From Ruminococcus flavefaciens (GTDB taxonomy: Bacteria; Bacillota; Clostridia; Oscillospirales; Ruminococcaceae), in NCBI GenBank assembly GCA_002371825.1, contig DFHF01000052.1, positions 1 through 64,000 on the forward strand: DNA of 64,000 nt. Reading direction: 5' to 3'. Below are positions 1 through 9,239 of the stretch, in pieces; the first letter of the stretch is position 1, and every line of letters starts with the position of its first letter. The notes beneath the pieces were generated by a model, which did no database searches, was not told the origin of the DNA, and saw nothing but the letters and a program-made list of their open reading frames with translations. The position numbers were made by a program, and so were the translations under genes.

Positions 1-1409
1 AGGTGGTTGGTAGGCTCATCGAGTACCAGCAGATTTATCTCTTTCAGCATGATCCTGCATAGGCGGACTTTGGCATTTTCACCGCCTGAGAGCACTCTCA
101 TCTGTGAGGTGATATGCTCCGTGTTCAGTCCGCACTGAGCCAGCGCTGCACGGACCTCTGCGTTTGTCATTGATGGATATTCGTTCCAGATGACTTCGAG
201 TGCGGTCTGGGAGGTGCTTTCTTCCTCCTGTTCAAAGTATCCCGGTTCAACGAACTGGTCATGTTCAACGGTTCCGGAAAGGGGAGGTATTATCTTCAGA
301 AGGGTTTTCAGCAGAGTGGATTTACCAATGCCGTTAACACCTTTTATAGCGATCTTTTCGCCGTTCTCCACCTGTACTGATACCGGCTTTGTGAGAGGTT
401 CATCGTATCCGAGGACTATATCCTTGCAGTCAATGACTACACGTCCGGGAGTTCTTGCCTTCCTGAATGAGAATACCGGCTTGGGCTTTTCACGCATAAG
501 GGTGATCTTGTCCATTTTGTCCAGCTTTTTCTGTCTGGACTTAGCCATATTGGTAGTGGCAACTCTTGCCTTATTGCGGGCAATGAAGTCCTCAAGATCA
601 GCGATCTCCTTCTGCTGCTTTTCATATGCCTGTTCGATCTGTTTCTTTTTCAGTTCGTACATTCTTACGAAGTTGTCGTAATCTCCGGTATATCTGGTCA
701 TTACAGCGTTCTCCACATGGTAGACCACGTTTATTACGCTGTTCATGAAGGGGATATCATGGGATACAAGGATGAAAGCATTCTCATAATTCTGAAGGAA
801 ATTTGTCAGCCAGGCGATGTGGTTCTCATCGAGGAAGTTTGTAGGCTCATCGAGAATGAGGATCATAGGATTCTCCAGCAATACCTTAGCCAGAAGTACT
901 TTTGCTCTCTGACCGCCGGAAAGCTCTGCAACATCCCTGTCAAGACCTATCTCGTTAAGGCCGAGACCGTTGGCATATTCTGAGATCTTTGCATCTATAG
1001 TATAGTATCCGCTGTAGTCAAGTATGCTCTGTATCTCGCCGACTTCCTCCATAAGTTCATTCATCTCATCCTCGGAGCAGTCGGACATTTTGTCGTAAAG
1101 TCCCAGCATTTCTGCTTCAAGTTCTGAGAGATGTATAAAAGCATCACGGAGGACATCACGGATAGAGCGTCCCTTTTCAAGGGTGCTGTACTGATCCAGA
1201 TAGCCGGTGGTTATATGTCTGCACCACTCAACTTTTCCCTCATCAGGCTGAAGCTTTCCCATAATGATATTGAGAAAGGTGGATTTTCCTTCGCCGTTTG
1301 CACCTACAAGTCCGACGTGTTCTCCGCTTAAAAGACGGAAGGAGGCGTCGTTAAGGATCTGTCTTGCGCCGAAGCCGTGGGTAACGTGTTCAACATTAAG
1401 TATACTCAT
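1..1409 (-). CDS. ABC-F family ATPase (partial, C-terminus beyond left edge)
   Basis: Cytoplasmic twin-ATPase protein without membrane segments. ABC-F proteins act on ribosomes, in translation rescue or antibiotic protection. The first ABC domain has Walker A GANGEGKST near residues 36-44, a signature LSGGQRAKV and Walker B ILILDEPTNFLD. A charged linker rich in Lys, Glu and Gln follows. The second domain has Walker A VNGIGKST and signature LSGGENAKV, and the window ends inside its Walker B (LVLDEPTNHL). About 469 residues are present, so little more than the last part of the second ATPase domain is missing. The start ATG lies 3 bases after the stop of the preceding GNAT gene, so it is the third gene of a leftward operon. 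The ABC-F subclass (housekeeping versus resistance) cannot be decided here. Confidence 0.93.
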   Translation of the reverse strand, partial: MSILNVEHVTHGFGARQILNDASFRLLSGEHVGLVGANGEGKSTFLNIIMGKLQPDEGKVEWCRHITTGYLDQYSTLEKGRSIRDVLRDAFIHLSELEAEMLGLYDKMSDCSEDEMNELMEEVGEIQSILDYSGYYTIDAKISEYANGLGLNEIGLDRDVAELSGGQRAKVLLAKVLLENPMILILDEPTNFLDENHIAWLTNFLQNYENAFILVSHDIPFMNSVINVVYHVENAVMTRYTGDYDNFVRMYELKKKQIEQAYEKQQKEIADLEDFIARNKARVATTNMAKSRQKKLDKMDKITLMREKPKPVFSFRKARTPGRVVIDCKDIVLGYDEPLTKPVSVQVENGEKIAIKGVNGIGKSTLLKTLLKIIPPLSGTVEHDQFVEPGYFEQEEESTSQTALEVIWNEYPSMTNAEVRAALAQCGLNTEHITSQMRVLSGGENAKVRLCRIMLKEINLLVLDEPTNH

Positions 1410-1412
1410 TTA

Positions 1413-1841
1413 TCATTCTCCGTATCGATCAATATGATATGACATTTTCATTCTTTGAGCTGAATTGGTGTCAAATCCCAGTTTTTCATAAAAAGGCATT
1501 TTGTCAGGTACTGCTGCAAGCTCGACGAATACATCGGTACCGTTTATGCCATGGGCTTTTACAAAGCTGAGGAGCTCAGTGATGAGCAGTCTGCCGAGAC
1601 CTTTTCCCTGATAGTCGGGGTGGACTATGACATCTTTGATGTAGCAGCAAAGCCCCATATCTCCGATCATTCTTGCCATTGCGACTGTACGCTGACCGTC
1701 GTGGAGAGAAACGCAGAAAAGGCTGTGTTTAAGGGCGAGCCCGACCTGTTCCTTTGTCGGAGCACCTCCCCAGACTGATCCCCACAGCATTATGAAATCA
1801 TCAGCAGTCAGCTGATCGTGTTTAACTGTTATTCCATCCAT
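1413..1841 (-). CDS. GNAT family N-acetyltransferase
   Basis: A 142-residue single-domain acyltransferase that would move an acetyl group from acetyl-CoA to an unknown amine. The acetyl-CoA binding motif A is clear (VHPDYQGKGLGRLL, with the QxxGxG core near residues 78-83), and the C-terminal FYEKLGF strand-helix signature is present. It is the middle gene of a tight leftward operon: 1 base separates it from the upstream GNAT and 3 bases from the downstream ABC-F gene. The substrate is unknown. Two GNATs beside an ABC-F protein could suggest a drug-tolerance role, but this is inference only. Confidence 0.9.
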   Translation of the reverse strand: MDGITVKHDQLTADDFIMLWGSVWGGAPTKEQVGLALKHSLFCVSLHDGQRTVAMARMIGDMGLCCYIKDVIVHPDYQGKGLGRLLITELLSFVKAHGINGTDVFVELAAVPDKMPFYEKLGFDTNSAQRMKMSYHIDRYGE

Positions 1842-1842
1842 G

Positions 1843-2592
1843 TCAGATCTCCTTTATGTGCTTTATGACCAGACATTCACCGCTTTTTCTGAAACCGAGT
1901 TTTGCGGCTGTTCTGGCAGAGGCAATATTATTCCTGTGGCAGGCCCATACCGGTGCTTTGCCATTCTGTATCGCATATCGTACCATTTCCTGTGCGGCAG
2001 CTATTGAAAGACCCCTGCACTGGTGGGCAGGAAGTGTCTCAACTCCGATATCTATTTCCTCCGAGCTTACGGCAGCAGAAAAAGCCCATGCAGCCGGTTC
2101 ATCACCGTAAGTTACGCAGAAGCCTGCGCCGTGGCTGAGAAAATCTGTAACTGATGTCCATGAAAATGCCGGAGTTATGCGGCCTCTGATCTTTGGAATG
2201 AGGCCTTCATCTATCCTGCACATCCTGTATCCCTCCGGCAGAGGCATTATTTTTTCAGTTTCGCCGCAGTATGAATAGAAATCCCGGTATTCTGCCGAGA
2301 TCTCCTTCCTGCTTCTGAAGAAGCTGTTTACAGGTTCATTTTCACTGAACAGCACGATCCTCCTTGATGAGACTTTCATGAGCTGGAAGATATCTTCGAG
2401 AAAAGAGTTGCTTAAATCTCCCGATGTAAAAGCAAATCCGCAGGTGTGATGAAACAGGCAGGCATTTCCGTCGGTGAAAATATCGCCTTTCTGTATGCCC
2501 TCTGCTATAGAGAGTGGATATATCCTTCCGCAGTTAACAGATAATGCACTGCTTATAAACAGACCATAGTCTTCATGTGATATCTTCTCCAT
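1843..2592 (-). CDS. GNAT acetyltransferase, ZmaR-like two-part family
   Basis: A 249-residue protein whose C-terminal third is a GNAT fold: ETLPAHQCRGLSIAAAQEMV as acetyl-CoA loop, then WACHRNNIASARTAAKLGF. The less conserved N-terminal half and overall length match the GNAT_acetyltran (PF12746, zwittermicin-resistance-like) group better than the short single-domain GNATs. The start ATG is supported by AGGAAG 8-10 bases upstream. It is the first gene of the leftward GNAT-GNAT-ABC-F operon; no clear promoter could be picked upstream. Substrate unknown. Confidence 0.85.
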   Translation of the reverse strand: MEKISHEDYGLFISSALSVNCGRIYPLSIAEGIQKGDIFTDGNACLFHHTCGFAFTSGDLSNSFLEDIFQLMKVSSRRIVLFSENEPVNSFFRSRKEISAEYRDFYSYCGETEKIMPLPEGYRMCRIDEGLIPKIRGRITPAFSWTSVTDFLSHGAGFCVTYGDEPAAWAFSAAVSSEEIDIGVETLPAHQCRGLSIAAAQEMVRYAIQNGKAPVWACHRNNIASARTAAKLGFRKSGECLVIKHIKEI

Positions 2593-2679
2593 TCTATCAC
2601 TTCCTATAAAAATGTCAATCCATATTATAACAGTTCAGGCGCTCAAAGTCAAGAGCAAAGCTGATATGACCCAGAGAAA

Positions 2680-2805
2680 CAGCATTTACTTTCTATTAAG
2701 ATGAGCGAAAGCAGAGGGAACGCCTTGCAAGTGAAGGTGTTCCATTGTACAGCGCACAATTTATATGCCTGCGGAGTTACCTCCGCACATAAAAAGTAAA
2801 TGCTG
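2680..2805. repeat. 126-nt element with 13-bp perfect terminal inverted repeats
   Basis: Inside the gene-free stretch 2593-3073, arms CAGCATTTACTTT (2680-2692) and AAAGTAAATGCTG (2793-2805) are perfect inverted copies. Between them lie further hairpins, such as GGAACGCCTT/AAGGTGTTCC and TGCGGAG/CTCCGCA. No T-run follows on either strand, so this is not a plain terminator. It could be a palindromic intergenic repeat (MITE-like) or a structured RNA. The overlapping open frames look random. Confidence 0.6.
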
Positions 2806-2881
2806 CTGACGTGTGATATGGCCGGTATTATAACGTCTGAATGAGCTGTAAGTATCCACAGATTTTTCCTGCCTGAGGAAT

Positions 2882-2936
2882 TTAAGAAAATTTTAAGACT
2901 TGGATTAAGTGTTTTTTTAGGATCGTTCGTTATAAT
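2882..2936 (+). promoter_or_regulatory. Triple TTAAG operator plus -10 box of the ABC transporter operon
   Basis: Three TTAAG direct repeats at 2882-2886, 2893-2897 and 2905-2909 are followed 21 bases later by TATAAT (2931-2936). Repeat spacing is 11 and 12 bp, one helical turn, as in OmpR/PhoB-type response-regulator sites. The third repeat sits where a -35 box would be and no good -35 hexamer is seen, so the promoter looks activator-dependent. The identical layout occurs at 35102-35156 before another ABC operon. Confidence 0.75.
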
Positions 2937-3073
2937 TGATTTGTAATCAATTAACACCGCAAGGAATTTATTAAGTACAGATCAATCATAAAAAGTTCTT
3001 AAGGATTTCTTAATATTTCCTGTGTTATCATTAAACAAGCAAAAGAGCTAAAATTTTAAAGGAGGATTTTGTT

Positions 3074-5551
3074 TTGAGGGTTTTTTTACGCTACATAACA
3101 AAAAGTATGCTTGAAAAGAAGGGCAGGTTTTTCCTTCTCATCTTTTCTATCATGATAAGTACCGCACTTCTTGTATTCAGTCTCGGAACAGTCAATGTAA
3201 TTATTGACGGATATACTGATACACTCAAGAGCTCAGCGGACGGAAAGGATGTTGGTATTTTCTCGAATACCGAAGAAGTATTTTTCGACGAGAACGATTT
3301 CGATGCGGCCGGATTGAAAAATATTGAAGGTCAGCTCTCAACTACCGGTGTAATGGTAGAAGACGAAGAGATCACCTATATCGATATCGTAGGCCGTAAG
3401 GACTGTAACAAGTACCTCACAGAGGGAAATATCCCCGAGGGATCAAACGAACCTATATGTGTCATTTCCGACAGAATCGCTGATGAGCGTGACCTTAAAG
3501 TGGGAAGCACTATTGAGATGAAGGTCAACGGAGAGCCTCAGACTTTTACAGTTAAGGCGATCAGTGCTCCAAAGGGATTTTTCTATGAAGACAATAAGAT
3601 GTATTTTGGCATACTTGTTCCATATGAATTCATGAATGAATTCATGGAAGCCGGCGGCAAATACACCTTCATGAGAGCAGAGTGTGACGGAGATTCTGTC
3701 AAGGCTTCAGACAAATTCAACGATGCAAACGAGAATATCAAGTCTCAGAGCCTTACTGACCTCTCTGCATACAAGACAATGATGTCCTCTATAGAGAGCG
3801 TTGTATACCTGATGTTCGGTATAGTCTGCGTAGTATGCTGTATCATCATTCACGGAGCATTCAAGCTCATAATCACAGAGCGTATGACAATTATCGGTAC
3901 GTTCATGAGCCAGGGAGCTACAAGAAAGAAGATATCTCATATACTTCTCATGGAGAGCTTCCTCTACGGACTTATCGGTTCACTTTTCGGTGTAGTTATC
4001 GGTGAGCTCATACTTTACGGCATCACAAGATACACTTCACCTATGGCTGAATACGGTATTTATATGCCGTTCCATATCAGACCTTCACTTATAATCATAG
4101 GTATCATTTTTGCTATAGCAATGTGCGTAATATCCGCATGGATGCCGATAAGAAGTGTAAAGAAGCTTCCTGTAAAGGATGTTATCCTCAACAGACTTGA
4201 GACCAAGCATAAGAAGGGCAATATCCGTTTCATTATCGGATGCTTGCTCCTTGCTGTAGCTGTTATGGGAGCTTACATCGATGCTGAATGGACTGAACGC
4301 ATCAGTGTTCTTCTCCTGTTTGCAGCTATCATAGGTGTGGGAATGCTTCTTAGAAAGCTTCTGAAATATGTTGCCGGAGCACTTTCAAATGTATTCAGAA
4401 AGCAGACATCAGTTTTCCTTGCACTTCATAACATCAAGAGCACAAAGCTTCTCAGAAGCAATATCACTCTTATGGTAATAACATTTGCATCCATACTCTC
4501 AATAGCATCAGCCGGAACAAGTCTTACAAAGGTAGTTTCCGGTGCTTATGATGAGCTTTCATTCGATTATCAGATCTATAATATCATTGATAACCATTCA
4601 GAAAAGCCGACAACTGATATAATCATTGAAAAGCTTTCAGCAATAGACAGCATAGACAAGGAAAGCATAACTCCTCTTTATTACTCAAGTACTAATATAG
4701 AAAAGAACCTTGTCAGCATCGAAGCTGCTGATCCTGAAAAATATGCTGAATTCAATGAATATGTGAAGTTAAAGTCTTCCGAAAACATAGATATGCTCCG
4801 AGAGTTTGAAGCAGCTGATGAATTTAGCATTCTCATGTCAGAGCATACAGCAAAGCTCGCTGATAAGGAAGCAGGCGACGATATAACCTGTGAAGTGGAT
4901 GGCAAGCACTACACATTCCACATCATAGGCTTGTTCGATGCAAAGCTCTACAATAACGGTGATCTTATCGTTGCAAAGCCTGAGCTTATGAAGGAGCAGT
5001 TCCATATAAGAGATGCTGCAGGAATCACCTTCAAGGTCAATGGAGACAAGGAAGCTGCTGAAAAGGAGTTCAAGGGCGATCTTGCTGATTTAGGAGCAAC
5101 CTATATGTCATGGGAAGAAATAAGAGATAATAATATCGAAGGAAACAAGCAGATCATCACTATTCTTTCGATCTTCGGATACCTTGCAATGATAGTTGCA
5201 GCTATAGGAATATTCAATAATATCTCTATTTCCTTCCAGCAGAGAAGAAAAGAATTTGCAGTTATGTCTTCTGTCGGACTCAATGCCAAGAAGCGTAAGA
5301 GACTGGTATTCACAGAGAATATGTTCTGTGTTCTGATGAGTATCATAATAGCTGTTCCGTACACAATAGTTCTTTGCCGGCTCTTCAGCAAGATCATGAG
5401 AGTACTGAATATGCCGTTCGATATCACTTTTGACTGGGCAGTCCTTCCTGGATACGCTATCGTTCTTACACTTGTTATCTTCATCGCTTCACTTTCAACA
5501 ATGAAGAAGAGCAAGAAGATAAAGGTAGTACAGGAACTCAAATACGAATGA
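3074..5551 (+). CDS. FtsX-like ABC transporter permease
   Basis: An 825-residue inner-membrane permease of the MacB/FtsX superfamily. A first membrane span lies at about 17-40, a large extracytoplasmic domain at about 45-240, three spans at about 245-357, three more between about 385 and 485, a second outside domain, and a final FtsX block of three spans at about 697-805. This long 10-span layout is typical of Firmicutes systems for antimicrobial peptide resistance or lipoprotein/peptide handling. The start is TTG with GGAGG 8 bases upstream; no in-frame ATG fits. Its ATPase partner follows 25 bases later. Expression is probably controlled by the TTAAG operator upstream. No sensor kinase or regulator gene is adjacent. 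Confidence 0.92.
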   Translation: MRVFLRYITKSMLEKKGRFFLLIFSIMISTALLVFSLGTVNVIIDGYTDTLKSSADGKDVGIFSNTEEVFFDENDFDAAGLKNIEGQLSTTGVMVEDEEITYIDIVGRKDCNKYLTEGNIPEGSNEPICVISDRIADERDLKVGSTIEMKVNGEPQTFTVKAISAPKGFFYEDNKMYFGILVPYEFMNEFMEAGGKYTFMRAECDGDSVKASDKFNDANENIKSQSLTDLSAYKTMMSSIESVVYLMFGIVCVVCCIIIHGAFKLIITERMTIIGTFMSQGATRKKISHILLMESFLYGLIGSLFGVVIGELILYGITRYTSPMAEYGIYMPFHIRPSLIIIGIIFAIAMCVISAWMPIRSVKKLPVKDVILNRLETKHKKGNIRFIIGCLLLAVAVMGAYIDAEWTERISVLLLFAAIIGVGMLLRKLLKYVAGALSNVFRKQTSVFLALHNIKSTKLLRSNITLMVITFASILSIASAGTSLTKVVSGAYDELSFDYQIYNIIDNHSEKPTTDIIIEKLSAIDSIDKESITPLYYSSTNIEKNLVSIEAADPEKYAEFNEYVKLKSSENIDMLREFEAADEFSILMSEHTAKLADKEAGDDITCEVDGKHYTFHIIGLFDAKLYNNGDLIVAKPELMKEQFHIRDAAGITFKVNGDKEAAEKEFKGDLADLGATYMSWEEIRDNNIEGNKQIITILSIFGYLAMIVAAIGIFNNISISFQQRRKEFAVMSSVGLNAKKRKRLVFTENMFCVLMSIIIAVPYTIVLCRLFSKIMRVLNMPFDITFDWAVLPGYAIVLTLVIFIASLSTMKKSKKIKVVQELKYE

Positions 5552-5576
5552 TAAGTTTTACCGGAGGTTATTAATT

Positions 5577-6272
5577 ATGAATGTTATAGAAGTAACTAAT
5601 ATGAACAGATCATTTGAGAACGGCAAGGAGATAGCTCACGTTCTCAAGGACATAAATCTCACTGTTGAAGAAGGCGAGTTCGTTTCAATAATGGGCCCGT
5701 CCGGCGGCGGAAAGTCCACACTTCTTTACCTGCTTGGCGGTCTGGATATGCCTACTTCAGGTACAGTAAAGGTCAACAACGTTGATCTCAGAACACTTGA
5801 TGATAAGGGACTCTGCAAGATGAGAAATGAGGATGTTGGATTTGTGTTCCAGTTCTACAATCTCGTACCCAACCTCAATGTTGAGGATAATATCTGCCTT
5901 CCTCTTATGATAGCCGGCAAATCCAAGTCTGAGTATAAGGATAAGCTGGATGAGTGCCTCAGAGTTATTGGCATGGAGGATAAGAGAAAGCTGACTCCCA
6001 GAGAGCTTTCCGGCGGTCAGCAGCAGAGAGTTGCAATTGCAAGATCTCTTGTATTCGATCCCAAGATCATCTTCCTTGATGAACCTATCGGAAACCTTGA
6101 TACAAAGACAGGTACAAGGATCATGGAGCTTTTCAGAGATATCAACCAGAAGTACAACAAGACTATTGTACAGGTAACACACTCTGAGAGTGCTGCACAG
6201 TATGGAACAAAGCTTGTTAAGCTCGTTGACGGACAGATACAGTCCGTAGAGCCTATCGTTCCTACTTTATAA
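5577..6272 (+). CDS. ABC transporter ATP-binding protein (MacB/LolD type)
   Basis: A 231-residue ATPase that powers the FtsX-type permease just upstream. Walker A is GPSGGGKST near residues 40-48, the Q-loop lies in VGFVFQFYNLVPNL, the signature is LSGGQQQRVAIARSL, Walker B is IIFLDEPIGNLD and the switch histidine is in VTHS. These are the hallmarks of the MJ0796/LolD/MacB class, which pairs with FtsX-fold permeases and works by mechanotransmission rather than classical substrate transport. RBS GGAGG precedes the ATG. It is the last gene of the operon, followed by a strong terminator. Confidence 0.95.
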   Translation: MNVIEVTNMNRSFENGKEIAHVLKDINLTVEEGEFVSIMGPSGGGKSTLLYLLGGLDMPTSGTVKVNNVDLRTLDDKGLCKMRNEDVGFVFQFYNLVPNLNVEDNICLPLMIAGKSKSEYKDKLDECLRVIGMEDKRKLTPRELSGGQQQRVAIARSLVFDPKIIFLDEPIGNLDTKTGTRIMELFRDINQKYNKTIVQVTHSESAAQYGTKLVKLVDGQIQSVEPIVPTL

Positions 6273-6331
6273 TCAATGAAAACTTTTCTCTCCTTATAAG
6301 ACCCACCATAGCGGGCTTTGAGTCCGTACAA

Positions 6332-6366
6332 AAACCGGGAACGGCAAAAGCTGTTCCCGGTTTTTG
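6332..6366 (+). terminator. Rho-independent terminator of the ABC operon
   Basis: Inverted repeat AAACCGGGAAC (6332-6342) and GTTCCCGGTTT (6353-6363), loop of 10, running into TTTTT. It ends the 3074-6272 transcript. Confidence 0.9.
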
Positions 6367-6397
6367 CTGTATATTCTTTCTGTCAGCAATAAATAGC

Positions 6398-6426
6398 TTG
6401 AAATACTCCATGATATATGGTATAAT
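6398..6426 (+). promoter_or_regulatory. Sigma-A promoter for the gene at 6562
   Basis: TTGAAA (6398-6403), 17-base spacer, TATAAT (6421-6426). It leaves a leader of about 130 bases before the ATG at 6562, with no recognised riboswitch. Confidence 0.75.
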
Positions 6427-6561
6427 GTATTAAAGCATTGATCATATATTGCATGAAATCCACTGCAGATAAAAGCTGAAGGCGATGTTCCTGCATATGG
6501 CGCTCATAGCGTAATGATAATGTTTATTTTGATATGATTGAAAAACACCGGAGGTGCGGAA

Positions 6562-6984
6562 ATGTTAGCAGACAGACAATTTTTTGCAAAAGTTGAAATG
6601 AAGCTCAATGAAGATGGCATGATAAAGCGTTTTGAAGAAGAAGGCGGAAAAATTACCGGAAGAATGATGATAACAAGCGTCGATGTCCCGGACAATCTGA
6701 AGGACAATATCAGCCTTGGTACTGACGATCATGCCTTTGAGGCAACATTCGATTTCCTCGATGTGGCTATCGGTATAGTTCTTGATCTTAACAGAGTAAA
6801 GACAAGCTCAGGGTTCTGGCTCAGGGCTCAGATAGAGAATCCTATGGAGCCTCAGAAAGAGTGGGCAGAGTATTTCATCAATACTCTTGTAAAGCATATA
6901 AGACAGGATGGTACATTTGATGATCCTATCCTCACCTTCATAACTGAGAAAAGAGATTACACTATCGTTCCTACAAGAGAATAA
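6562..6984 (+). CDS. Hypothetical protein, 140 residues
   Basis: Not recognised. The ATG at 6562 is preferred over an upstream TTG because GGAGG ends 7 bases before it. The product is acidic and soluble, with no signal peptide or membrane span. The C-terminal half looks mixed alpha/beta (FEATFDFLDVAIGIVLDL). It stands alone between its own promoter and its own terminator, so it is a real monocistronic gene. No function can be assigned. Confidence 0.8.
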   Translation: MLADRQFFAKVEMKLNEDGMIKRFEEEGGKITGRMMITSVDVPDNLKDNISLGTDDHAFEATFDFLDVAIGIVLDLNRVKTSSGFWLRAQIENPMEPQKEWAEYFINTLVKHIRQDGTFDDPILTFITEKRDYTIVPTRE

Positions 6985-6989
6985 AACTA

Positions 6990-7028
6990 AGTCCGGTCAT
7001 AAGCTTTTCCGCTATGACCGGACTTTTT
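6990..7028 (+). terminator. Rho-independent terminator
   Basis: Arms AGTCCGGTCATA (6990-7001) and TATGACCGGACT (7013-7024), then TTTTT. It ends the 6562 gene and may also stop the converging HD-GYP transcript. Confidence 0.9.
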
Positions 7029-7063
7029 AACAGGCAGGCGGTATAAGATATCGCCTGTATTTT

Positions 7064-9208
7064 TTATGTGTCTGAATTATTGCCGTTTGCGAAGTCTTCA
7101 GCGATCTTTCTTACCTCGTCCTCAGCACTGAGGAATGCTTCTGCGACCTTTGGGTCAAAATGGACGCCTGCATTGGTTCGGATAATGTCTATAGCCTTTT
7201 CAAATGAAAAAGGCTGCTTGTAGCTCCTTCGTGATACAAGGGCATCGAAAACATCAGCTACAGCCATGATTCTTGCAGACAGAGGGATATCTTCTCCGCT
7301 TATTCCGTGAGGATAGCCTTTGCCGTTCCATTTTTCGTGGTGATATTCGGAAAGATTTCTGGCTTCTTTGAGGTATCCGGAATCCGGTACCATATTTATC
7401 GCACGGTCGATTATATCGCTGCCGATAGTGGTATGGCTTTTCATTATCTGGAACTCCTCATCTGTCAGTTTTGAGGGCTTGTTGAGAATAACATCTGATA
7501 TATGTATCTTGCCGATATCATGCAGCGGGGCAGCGTTCTTAACGTCATTGATGAATTCGTCTGTAAGCTGTTCAGGATAGATATTCTGCTCCTTCATCTT
7601 TTCCATAATAAGCTTGACGTAAGCCGAGGTCTTGCGAACATGGTCTCCGGTACACTTATCACGGCTCTCTACCATATCTGCAAGTACCCAGATAAGACCG
7701 TTCTGCATTTTGGATATGGTATTAGTTTTTGTTCTGATATCCGAGACATAGTTCATACTGTCACCGATAGTTTTTACGAAGGCAAGATAGAGATTTTCGA
7801 TCTCGTCTCCTGTCCTTATATCGAGCCCCTTCATACGCTCAACACTCTTTTCGATGGTCTCGCTGTTATCGAAAGCGAATTTGTCAGCGCAGTAGGCCAT
7901 TGAGTTGACAGGTATAAGAACATTATGCTTGACTATCCACATACTTACAGCGATGATGAGTATGAAGAATCCCAGCAGCAGTGATATCAGCTTGACCATG
8001 AAGCGGCGGCTGTAGATCGAGATATCATCCATAGACAGGTCAACTGCGGCATAGCACATACACTTACCCTGTGAGTTGTAGACCGGCTTATAGACTGTAA
8101 GCAGCCAGCCGAAGGAATCATCAGATATGATAGGATCGATCTCTTTTCCGGCAATAAGGTCAGGTATAATATCGTTGAAGGATTCGTCAAATTCCTGGAT
8201 ATCTCCGGCAGATGCACCTTCCAATTCAGCGGTGTCGAGATCGAAAACCACATGGCATCCGTCGGGCCTTATCTGATAAACATACAGATATTCTATATCG
8301 GGATAGGTGTCCTTCAGATTGTAAAGCATATCCCTGGTGTGGACATAGTCTTCTGAATTCTCACCTTCTTCGATAAAGGTATCGACCATATCCGGGTCAA
8401 TATAGCTTGCAGCAAGAGCAGCTATACCGTCAGCAAGCTTTCTCTTGTCAGCGGTGTTGGAGTTGTTGAACAGGAATGAGCTGATAGTAGTAGCAGTACC
8501 GGCGATAAGGAGTGAGGCAGCAGTCAGTATCATTCCTATTTTCACACGGAGTGAAACTGAACGGCTGTGATTTTTTCTTATTGCCTTACGCATATCTCCT
8601 GACAGGGGAGCCTGCCACAGACTGTTGGGCTTGATTTTTTTTCTGACTTTATGAGGCAGAAGTCTCAGTATGATAACTGCGACTACAAGAGAAATGGATT
8701 TATCGGCAAACTCGGTAAGTATCTCCAGGGACATTTTAGCCGGAAAAGGCTTCATCCCCATTTCGTTTCTGAAAAATTTTTCTATACTGCCGCACTGATC
8801 GGTGGTATCATTTGTGTAAAGGAACCATGTAATGACGGTATCCGGTATGCCTGCAACTACCGCATATGCCGGTATGGTCAGCAGAGGCAGGAATTTTTTA
8901 TGGAAAAAGCCCTTCCTGGCGAAAAAGGCGCATACAACTGCCATAAGCATACCGACCACATTGTAGTACATTGCTTCAGGGTCAGTAATAGATTTCAGCA
9001 GAGTAGTCAGGAAAGCGACTATAACTCCCGGGACATAACCTCCGCAGGCTGCCGAAAGAAAGGTTCCGGCAGTATCGAGATACAAAGGGATCCCGGTATA
9101 TGCAGCAATTACAGAGCCCAGCATATTCAGGGCAGTGCAGACAGCGCAGAAAAATGTCATGAAAGAAATATCCTGACGATTATTATGATTTACAGCAGAA
9201 GTGCTCAT
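7064..9208 (-). CDS. Membrane-bound HD-GYP domain phosphodiesterase (c-di-GMP turnover)
   Basis: A 714-residue receptor. The N-terminal 170 residues carry about five membrane spans resembling a small-molecule transporter-like sensor. A further span, an extracytoplasmic Cache-like sensor and another span (LISLLLGFFILIIAVSMWIV) then lead to a HAMP-like linker and a C-terminal HD-GYP domain. The catalytic signatures are intact: HDIGK, a downstream His, YHHEKWNGKGYP and ARIMAVADVFDAL. HD-GYP enzymes hydrolyse cyclic di-GMP or related dinucleotides. The start at 9208 is chosen over a longer frame because AGGAGG lies 6 bases upstream and the longer version would translate the intergenic repeat. Signal and target unknown. 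Confidence 0.9.
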   Translation of the reverse strand: MSTSAVNHNNRQDISFMTFFCAVCTALNMLGSVIAAYTGIPLYLDTAGTFLSAACGGYVPGVIVAFLTTLLKSITDPEAMYYNVVGMLMAVVCAFFARKGFFHKKFLPLLTIPAYAVVAGIPDTVITWFLYTNDTTDQCGSIEKFFRNEMGMKPFPAKMSLEILTEFADKSISLVVAVIILRLLPHKVRKKIKPNSLWQAPLSGDMRKAIRKNHSRSVSLRVKIGMILTAASLLIAGTATTISSFLFNNSNTADKRKLADGIAALAASYIDPDMVDTFIEEGENSEDYVHTRDMLYNLKDTYPDIEYLYVYQIRPDGCHVVFDLDTAELEGASAGDIQEFDESFNDIIPDLIAGKEIDPIISDDSFGWLLTVYKPVYNSQGKCMCYAAVDLSMDDISIYSRRFMVKLISLLLGFFILIIAVSMWIVKHNVLIPVNSMAYCADKFAFDNSETIEKSVERMKGLDIRTGDEIENLYLAFVKTIGDSMNYVSDIRTKTNTISKMQNGLIWVLADMVESRDKCTGDHVRKTSAYVKLIMEKMKEQNIYPEQLTDEFINDVKNAAPLHDIGKIHISDVILNKPSKLTDEEFQIMKSHTTIGSDIIDRAINMVPDSGYLKEARNLSEYHHEKWNGKGYPHGISGEDIPLSARIMAVADVFDALVSRRSYKQPFSFEKAIDIIRTNAGVHFDPKVAEAFLSAEDEVRKIAEDFANGNNSDT

Positions 9209-9239
9209 TTCCGACCTCCTTTTTATGGCGATCTGTATT

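Noticed and set aside
190..681. 163-residue plus-strand frame at the left edge
   Set aside because: It is antisense to the ABC-F gene, which has clear Walker and signature motifs on the other strand.
2649..2957. 102-residue leftward frame before the FtsX operon
   Set aside because: It runs through the inverted-repeat element and the operator, has no RBS, and shows no domain.
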